Positions 59,001 to 64,000 of a DNA stretch of 64,000 nt are shown here, in pieces. Positions within the stretch are counted from its first letter, which is position 1, and each line of letters begins with the position of its first letter. This DNA comes from a virus, in the IMG/VR virus record IMGVR_UViG_3300025030_000046, positions 62,001-126,000 of that record; one strand, written 5' to 3'. The translations under genes were made by a program, and so were the position numbers. The notes beneath the pieces were generated by a model. It saw nothing but the letters and a program-made list of their open reading frames with translations, did no database searches and was not told the DNA's origin.

Positions 59001-61392
59001 GCAAGGTTATGGTAACGATCAAAAAACTTTAAACAAAGATGCTATAAAAAGATTGGGAGATATTGCATATAATAAATATAGCGAAGTAGATAAGCAGTTG
59101 ATAGATGTCCAAGGTCAAATTGAACAATTTAATAATCTTGATACAACTATTAAAGAATTACAAAATCCCAAAGCAAAAGCTAATAATAATGACAATATAC
59201 CTAAAATCAATAATATTTATAATCAAGAAACCCTAAAACAGTTACTTGATGCAGATAAAATTTCTTTATCAACATATGTATCTCAATTAGAAAAAATTAA
59301 AAAAGATAAATTTGGAAGTTTTATAGGTAAAGATGTTAAAGCATTAAATGCAATGCTATTAGATCCAAAAACTAAAGAAGAAACTGAGAAATATTTATCT
59401 TTAATGCAAGATATTAATGGTGCTAACAATAAAGATAAAAAAGGCTCCTCGACTGGTCAATCTTTTGATGAAAAATATGTTAAAGAATATAACGCAGAAG
59501 TTGACAAATCTGTAAACAAAATTAAGCATCTCACAAATGAATTAGATGTATTAAACGCATCAACATCTAATTACAGAGAAAAACATAAAAAAGTTAACGA
59601 AATTCTTGATGAACAGAAAAACAAACTTGAGAAAATACATCTAGCATCCGAAAAGTTAAAAGGTAAAAAATCAGACTTAGAATCACAAATGATTGGTATA
59701 GGAATCAATCCAAACTGGTCAGAATCAAAAAAGAATAACATATTTGATTCTTGGGACAAAAACACAGATAAGAGAAAATTATTTAATGAACTGTATAAAG
59801 ATTGGCAAGAAACAAGTAACGGAATTATACAGAATGATGATGCTTATTTTAGTACAGTTAAAGAAATATTCGCTAACAGAAAACAACTAGTAGATAATCA
59901 AGTTAAACAAGTCGAGGATTATCAGTCTAAACGTATTGCTAAAAATGAACTTCTTTTAAAACAATCTCAAGGGCACCAATCATTATTGAAAGAAGGAACT
60001 CCAGAATACAGTAAAGAAATAGACGTACAAGTTAATCTGCATAAAGAAAAACAAAAAATATTAGAAGACGAAGCAGAAAGACTTAAAAAGATATTAGCAA
60101 CAAACAAAAATTTAACCGAAGAAGACCGTAATCAAATTCAACAGAAAATTGATGCTAGGTCTAGTGGCTGGTGGGACGAAGAACAAAATATAAGTTCATT
60201 GATAAAAAAACGTCAGGAAGATGAGCTTAAATACGTAGAAGATGCTCAAAACGCAATGATGGATATCCGTAGAAAAGCTGGCGAAGAAGAAAAGAGAATC
60301 TTAGAAAAAGATCTAAAAACATATACGGACAACATAGATAAAAAAATAAAAGCTCTTGATGATTTAATTGATAAAGAAAACTATGATACTAGTATTCAAA
60401 ATCAAGACAAAGATATAAACAAAAAGCAAGCAGAAATAGATGCTTTAGCTCTCGATAATTCTGCTGAAGGATTAGCACGAAAAGCTCAATTAGAAATGGA
60501 TTTAGCTGATTTAAAATCTAAAAAAGATGATGATATACGCAAGCATAGTCAAGACGAAGAAAAAAAGACGTTGCAGAATTTAAAAGACGTAGAAAGTAAA
60601 AAAGTTGAAGAGAAAAAATCTGCAATTGATGAACAATTAAGCGATGCTAAATTATTTAATACCGTTCAATTAGAATTAACTAACTCAACAGTAGATCAGA
60701 TAATTGACGAGTATGAAAAAATGGCAAAAGCAGTTGGTGGAAATTATGACACCATGATAGAAAAGGCTAAGTTTTTCAATACGATTTCAGCAGCTAAAAA
60801 AGTCGTTAACGATGAGTCGTCTGCATACCACAACCCTACTGACATTACAAAGGATTATAATGAAGCCTCTGGAAAAGATGTAAACGGAAAATTAATTGAT
60901 AAAATAATTAGCTTAAAAGAACAGTACGAAAAAGCAACTACTGCATCTCAGCGTACCTCAATACGTGGAGAAGCTGATTCTATCAGAACTCAATTGCCTT
61001 CCGATGTAGCACAAAGGACTAGCGAATTAAATACTGAAGAGCTAAAAAAATATAAAGAAGACATTAAAAATAGAGTATACAAAAATGGCGGGCTAGTTGA
61101 CTTTACTGGCGCAGCATGGCTAGACGGTAGCAAAAGCAATCCAGAATATGTATTAAAGTCTATGGATTTTACAAATTTACTTAAAATAGTGGATATCACA
61201 AAAACTATAATGCCTATGATTAATACTAATATGCCTAATTTAGCAAGTAATAATTCCAATAAAAATGTAACAGTCCAATCTACTGTAAATATTAATGGAA
61301 TCCCATCAGAAAGCGTAGATGGATTACTTAAACGTATAAAATCCGAAGTTTGGACTGACATGTGGAGAAAATTAGCTATAGAAGGAAAGTAA
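56086..61392 (+). CDS. tail tape measure protein, TP901 type, 1768 aa
   Basis: The first 330 residues are coiled coil rich in Gln. The TP901-type domain follows (LDTALNEIRIVTGKT, ASTAVSLYRQGLSEDN, about 395-530). Hydrophobic segments at about 700-780 are expected to cross the host membrane. A long charged coiled coil (about 1130-1560) follows. Length predicts a tail in the region of 250 nm by the usual 0.15 nm per residue. No lytic domain is evident. Start after AAAGGAGAGTGAATTAA. Confidence 0.93.
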   Translation: MADNLDIIINAKLNTTQTTQTARKQIKQVEAEINKTPMQLRIESSTGVLKAQAVQATKEYKAMYSNIIREHEGMQKAISKTESNTRNRIQQIEKTQSSAQNKNLEQQYEQKQKLIRLELEQQATAQKRLETLRLEAQEYIKITAEKLKGLSTKYSYGNQSTSQQMQKELNNGMLNFKSIDSIPAKLQVWKQQISQIENELKASHQKNINLLNEQIAKEQQSASKKLTNAKLIEQAQGKQANLIDEGIRLRRLEGEQQSSLLRNQMQQQQAERQRTFELGRQIALFKEQKAIQMQNLQSTYGSSYNSPNVRSQVSGVQSSIANLNAGNFHEQSERINTDIGHIRANLNEARAASNSFANDLFHNAYKMLQWAAVGTAIFGTWRALQDGVQYITQLDTALNEIRIVTGKTQLEVEKLASSYNNLAKEMSVTTTEIASTAVSLYRQGLSEDNINERMQAIIKYAKISGISLKEADTIITASANGTKASVNEIIDVFSYLGDATATGADEIGKAFQRSASVASIAGVDYKKLASYIAVVSSTTRVSAETIGNSMRSLMIRYQAIKENGFNAEDATNINQVTKALEDVSKQTGFSISAIDKSSGMLRNYTDVLDDLSKVWDDLNPKQKAYLQTALAGNYQGDKFAALMENYTRSIALYEGSLVSAGTAQEKFNIWQEGTQSKLDGLKAVWEGLTKAVLNSGFFKAVISGVTGILDGLSTLTGQLSLAVFSFTLLTIAAKAFTTQITAASLAIKGFVASVPVIGWIALAISALIPVVLGFASASKRAREEQEKLSKQTLEEVQTSVNKLNIDEQKRRKLDELVKSYDDLKKSSKGTKEEEDTLHSLQVKMVALYPNLADGIDSVGDAYTNNIEKIRNFTKEQKSAYIQGLDQQKQILGFKMSDFKIQESSLIQKKATMLPTKNKILDSYGNLNKTSFSENELKDVALALGYKSDFWSTADSKLIKELGGDYNIKTIKMQGYGNDQKTLNKDAIKRLGDIAYNKYSEVDKQLIDVQGQIEQFNNLDTTIKELQNPKAKANNNDNIPKINNIYNQETLKQLLDADKISLSTYVSQLEKIKKDKFGSFIGKDVKALNAMLLDPKTKEETEKYLSLMQDINGANNKDKKGSSTGQSFDEKYVKEYNAEVDKSVNKIKHLTNELDVLNASTSNYREKHKKVNEILDEQKNKLEKIHLASEKLKGKKSDLESQMIGIGINPNWSESKKNNIFDSWDKNTDKRKLFNELYKDWQETSNGIIQNDDAYFSTVKEIFANRKQLVDNQVKQVEDYQSKRIAKNELLLKQSQGHQSLLKEGTPEYSKEIDVQVNLHKEKQKILEDEAERLKKILATNKNLTEEDRNQIQQKIDARSSGWWDEEQNISSLIKKRQEDELKYVEDAQNAMMDIRRKAGEEEKRILEKDLKTYTDNIDKKIKALDDLIDKENYDTSIQNQDKDINKKQAEIDALALDNSAEGLARKAQLEMDLADLKSKKDDDIRKHSQDEEKKTLQNLKDVESKKVEEKKSAIDEQLSDAKLFNTVQLELTNSTVDQIIDEYEKMAKAVGGNYDTMIEKAKFFNTISAAKKVVNDESSAYHNPTDITKDYNEASGKDVNGKLIDKIISLKEQYEKATTASQRTSIRGEADSIRTQLPSDVAQRTSELNTEELKKYKEDIKNRVYKNGGLVDFTGAAWLDGSKSNPEYVLKSMDFTNLLKIVDITKTIMPMINTNMPNLASNNSNKNVTVQSTVNINGIPSESVDGLLKRIKSEVWTDMWRKLAIEGK

Positions 61393-61483
61393 TTTATATA
61401 GCCCGTCTATTAATTTAGGTGGGTTATTCCCTTTGAAAACAATAAATTTTACATATAAAAATAAAATAAGGAGGTGTATACAA

Positions 61484-62272
61484 ATGTATCAAACAACTCT
61501 TTTTACTTTTGCTGACATCACAAGTGAGTCCATGGGAGTAACATTCTGTAGATATATAGATCAATCCATAAAAGATATATTTGTTTCTGGCAGAGATATC
61601 GTATCTGAAACTATCCAAAACAACAATAAATATCAAAACTATCTCTATAAAATAAACAAAACCCCACACACATTCAAAATCGAATTATACCACGAAAACT
61701 TAGATAATGACAAGCAACGTGAAATTGCTAGATGGTTTTTCGATCAGCAAGATTATAAACCATTTATTCCTACAGATACAAACCGAGTTTATTATATATT
61801 AGTAACTGGCGAGCCAGAATTTACTACTAACGGAACATGTGGAATTATATCTTTTGATGTAACTACTCAAGATAGTTTTTCTTATAGCAATTGGTACACT
61901 CAAGTTTATGATCTTTCAACTAGCATTACAACTCAAGCAATAACTATTGAAAATTTAGGAGATATAGAAATTTACCCATATATAAAATTAAAGGTGATAG
62001 AAAGTAATAGCACAATAACATTAACCAATTCAACAAACGCTGGAAAATTTATATCTTTCGGAACAAATTCCAGCAACCCATTAGTAGCAAATGAAAATAT
62101 TGAAATAAATACTGATTCAGAAATTATATCAACTGACCAGTTAGGACTGTATAGATATAGTAATTTATTAAGTGGTTCTGAATTTTTTGGTTTAGTAAGA
62201 GGAAATAACAACATCAACGTGTCTGGAAAAGCTATTATTACAATGTATTATCAGTACAAATATTTAATTTAA
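61484..62272 (+). CDS. distal tail protein, 262 aa
   Basis: Starts MYQTTLFTFADITSESMG after AAGGAGGTGTATACAA. The KIELYHENLDNDKQREIARWF segment and following beta domain fit siphophage distal tail (Dit) proteins, which cap the tail tube. It sits directly after the tape measure, as expected. Confidence 0.8.
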   Translation: MYQTTLFTFADITSESMGVTFCRYIDQSIKDIFVSGRDIVSETIQNNNKYQNYLYKINKTPHTFKIELYHENLDNDKQREIARWFFDQQDYKPFIPTDTNRVYYILVTGEPEFTTNGTCGIISFDVTTQDSFSYSNWYTQVYDLSTSITTQAITIENLGDIEIYPYIKLKVIESNSTITLTNSTNAGKFISFGTNSSNPLVANENIEINTDSEIISTDQLGLYRYSNLLSGSEFFGLVRGNNNINVSGKAIITMYYQYKYLI

Positions 62273-62286
62273 GGAGGTGTTAACTT

Positions 62287-64000
62287 TTGGATAATATAAA
62301 AATAACCCTACATAAGCGTGACCGCACAATGGTCTATAATCTTTATGACATAATTAATCCAGTATACATCGAAGTTTATGGAGGAATTAACACTCTTGAT
62401 TTTAGCATTCCTTATACTTGCCCTGATTTTTTAACTCATGAAATGATAGACAATCCAGCGATTAGTTTAATTAAACCTTTTTATTTAGTAAAATTTAACG
62501 ATGAGTGGTTTATTATAGATAAAGTTGATAAGATATCGGACGATAAAAGTGTTCTTAATATAAAAACTCATTCGTTAGGATATGAACTAAAAAATAAAAA
62601 TATAAGAGGATTTAAAACTGGAATTGTTGATAATCCTGTAAAAAATTTAACAGACACAATGAATTTAATATTGGTTAATACAAACTGGTCGGTAGACCAC
62701 GTAGATGTTTCTCTCGATTTACTATATAGAGCCATTGAAATATCTGATAAATCAGTATTGGATGCAATAATTAATGATGTGTGTATTAAGTGGGATTGTG
62801 TCCCTAAGTTTTCGACAGAAACCAGAAAGATGTCATTCGTTAATTATAAAACAGATGGTTTGGATTTAGGATTATATATATCTGAAAATAAGTACCTAAA
62901 GAACATACAATTTGAAATGGAAGAAGATTCAATTTGCACCAAGCTTAAAATATTCGGGAAAAACAACATTAGCATAAACCAAGTGAATCCAAGTGGTCAA
63001 AATTACATTAGTGATTTCAGTTATTTCAAGCAAGATGGATATATGACTTCGGGATTAAAAACAGCTCTTGAAAATTATGAAACAGCTATAAGTAATAATC
63101 AAACAACTTTTCAGAATTATGTATCTCAGAAAACAACTTTGCAAACTCAGCTCTCAGATAAAGAACATGAACTAGATGTTTATATAACAGATTCAACATT
63201 GGGACTTAATGCAATACAGCAAGCTAAAGATATTGCAATAAGTAATGGTCAAGATATAAATGCTACTCAAACTACAATTGAGAATGGAATATTACAATCA
63301 GCAACTTTAAACACCGCGGTGTTGAGTACTAATACATTGAGTGATAGAGATGATTATTATAACGGTTGTAGTATAACTATTACTTCTGGAGCTGGCGTAG
63401 GTCAAACTAAGACTATTACTGATTATGTTGCAAGTAGTAAGACTATAATCGTGAATAGTAATTGGTCGACAATACCTAATAATACTTCAATGTACAATAT
63501 AACCAATTCTTCTATTTTAGCTGAAGAAACTAGAAGACAGAATGTGGTTAATACAATCCAAGATGAGGTAGATTATATAGCTTTGCAAATTAGTGATATT
63601 GATGATGATATTTCAACACTTAGAAACTCTATAGATATTTCAACTTACTTAACTTCAGACCAATTAGAGGAATTGAATGATTGGACTATTGAAAAGGTTT
63701 ATACAGATACCGCTATTACAGAACAAGGTGATTCACTAGATGTTTTGCAGCAATTATTGACTGAAGCTCAAAAGCAATTATCATTACAAAACCAACCAAG
63801 ATTTAATGCTACCGTTGATGTAGTTGATTTTTGTCAGGCAGTAAATGTTGATATTTCAGAAAAAGATAGATTAAAAATTGGTAGCATAGTAATGGTAAGA
63901 CATTCAAAATTGAATATAGATTTAGTTTGTAAGATTATAGAGATTGAGCGTGATTATTTTAATTATAAAATTACAATAAAAATTGCTAATGAGAAAAGTA
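62287..64000 (+). CDS. tail-endopeptidase-like minor structural protein, N-terminal 571 aa, cut by the window edge
   Basis: TTG start after AAGGAGGTGTTAACT. Residues 1-240 (MVYNLYDIINPVYIEVYGG, FNDEWFIIDKVDKI) match the N-terminus of phage minor structural/endopeptidase tail proteins (Tal type). Residues about 260-510 are a long coiled coil with Ser/Thr/Gln and a small beta insert (GCSITITSGAGVGQTKTI). The catalytic part, if any, is beyond the edge. Confidence 0.75.
   Translation, partial: MDNIKITLHKRDRTMVYNLYDIINPVYIEVYGGINTLDFSIPYTCPDFLTHEMIDNPAISLIKPFYLVKFNDEWFIIDKVDKISDDKSVLNIKTHSLGYELKNKNIRGFKTGIVDNPVKNLTDTMNLILVNTNWSVDHVDVSLDLLYRAIEISDKSVLDAIINDVCIKWDCVPKFSTETRKMSFVNYKTDGLDLGLYISENKYLKNIQFEMEEDSICTKLKIFGKNNISINQVNPSGQNYISDFSYFKQDGYMTSGLKTALENYETAISNNQTTFQNYVSQKTTLQTQLSDKEHELDVYITDSTLGLNAIQQAKDIAISNGQDINATQTTIENGILQSATLNTAVLSTNTLSDRDDYYNGCSITITSGAGVGQTKTITDYVASSKTIIVNSNWSTIPNNTSMYNITNSSILAEETRRQNVVNTIQDEVDYIALQISDIDDDISTLRNSIDISTYLTSDQLEELNDWTIEKVYTDTAITEQGDSLDVLQQLLTEAQKQLSLQNQPRFNATVDVVDFCQAVNVDISEKDRLKIGSIVMVRHSKLNIDLVCKIIEIERDYFNYKITIKIANEKS

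Noticed and set aside
1-64000. CRISPR array or diversity-generating retroelement
   Set aside because: No regularly spaced repeat-spacer block, no cas-like gene, no reverse transcriptase and no adenine-biased repeat pair near the tail genes were seen.

Overview
The window is one arm-to-arm section of a large temperate phage (or plasmid-like prophage) of a low-GC Firmicute, most likely a Clostridium relative. The reasons are very AT-rich DNA, strong GGAGG ribosome sites, TTG/GTG starts, canonical sigma-A promoters, a LexA-type repressor, a complete HK97-type head and long-tail module, and a small gene resembling Spo0E, the sporulation phosphatase. Several genes recall Bacillus phage SPbeta: a YonK-like and a YopX-like small protein, and an adjacent pair (DGQHR/ParB-like protein plus a catalytically decayed tyrosine recombinase) that resembles the yopQ-yopR (mrpR) pair.

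Layout. 1-22.5 kb is a leftward (minus) cluster of about 57 mostly tiny genes. It is interrupted at 2.7-3.3 kb by a rightward LexA-like repressor with its own promoter, operator palindrome and terminator. Near its right end lie an adenine methyltransferase (17.1-18.6 kb) and a 649-residue multi-domain protein. 22.5-24.2 kb has no gene and shows an abrupt reversal of GC skew. 24.2-27.7 kb, also minus, holds a helicase-like ATPase, an HNH protein, a tyrosine recombinase and the Spo0E-like gene. At 27.72 kb a near-perfect sigma-A promoter starts the rightward half: a CoiA-like nuclease, a protein with a sigma-region-4 helix-turn-helix, small genes, terminase, portal, protease/scaffold, capsid, connector and tail-tube genes (to 47.3 kb).

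47.4-55.9 kb is an accessory block set between the tail-tube genes and the tape measure. It holds a tail protein with a polysaccharide deacetylase domain, a pectate-lyase-fold tail spike, two complete tyrosine recombinases and a small independently transcribed cassette (tRNA-like gene, ribbon-helix-helix protein, YopX-like protein). The tape measure, distal tail protein and tail-endopeptidase-like gene follow, and the last one runs off the window.

Two dispersed sequence elements tie the regulation together. (1) TAAAATATAAAA, 17 exact copies at gene boundaries, always read in the direction of the local genes, placed in or 4-6 bp upstream of sigma-A promoters in several cases: a probable operator set for an MrpR-like repressor. 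(2) TATAACAG, about 30 exact copies between 8.4 and 21.9 kb, all on the minus strand, both between and inside genes, apparently absent from the rest of the window. Its role is unknown and it is the most unexpected pattern here.
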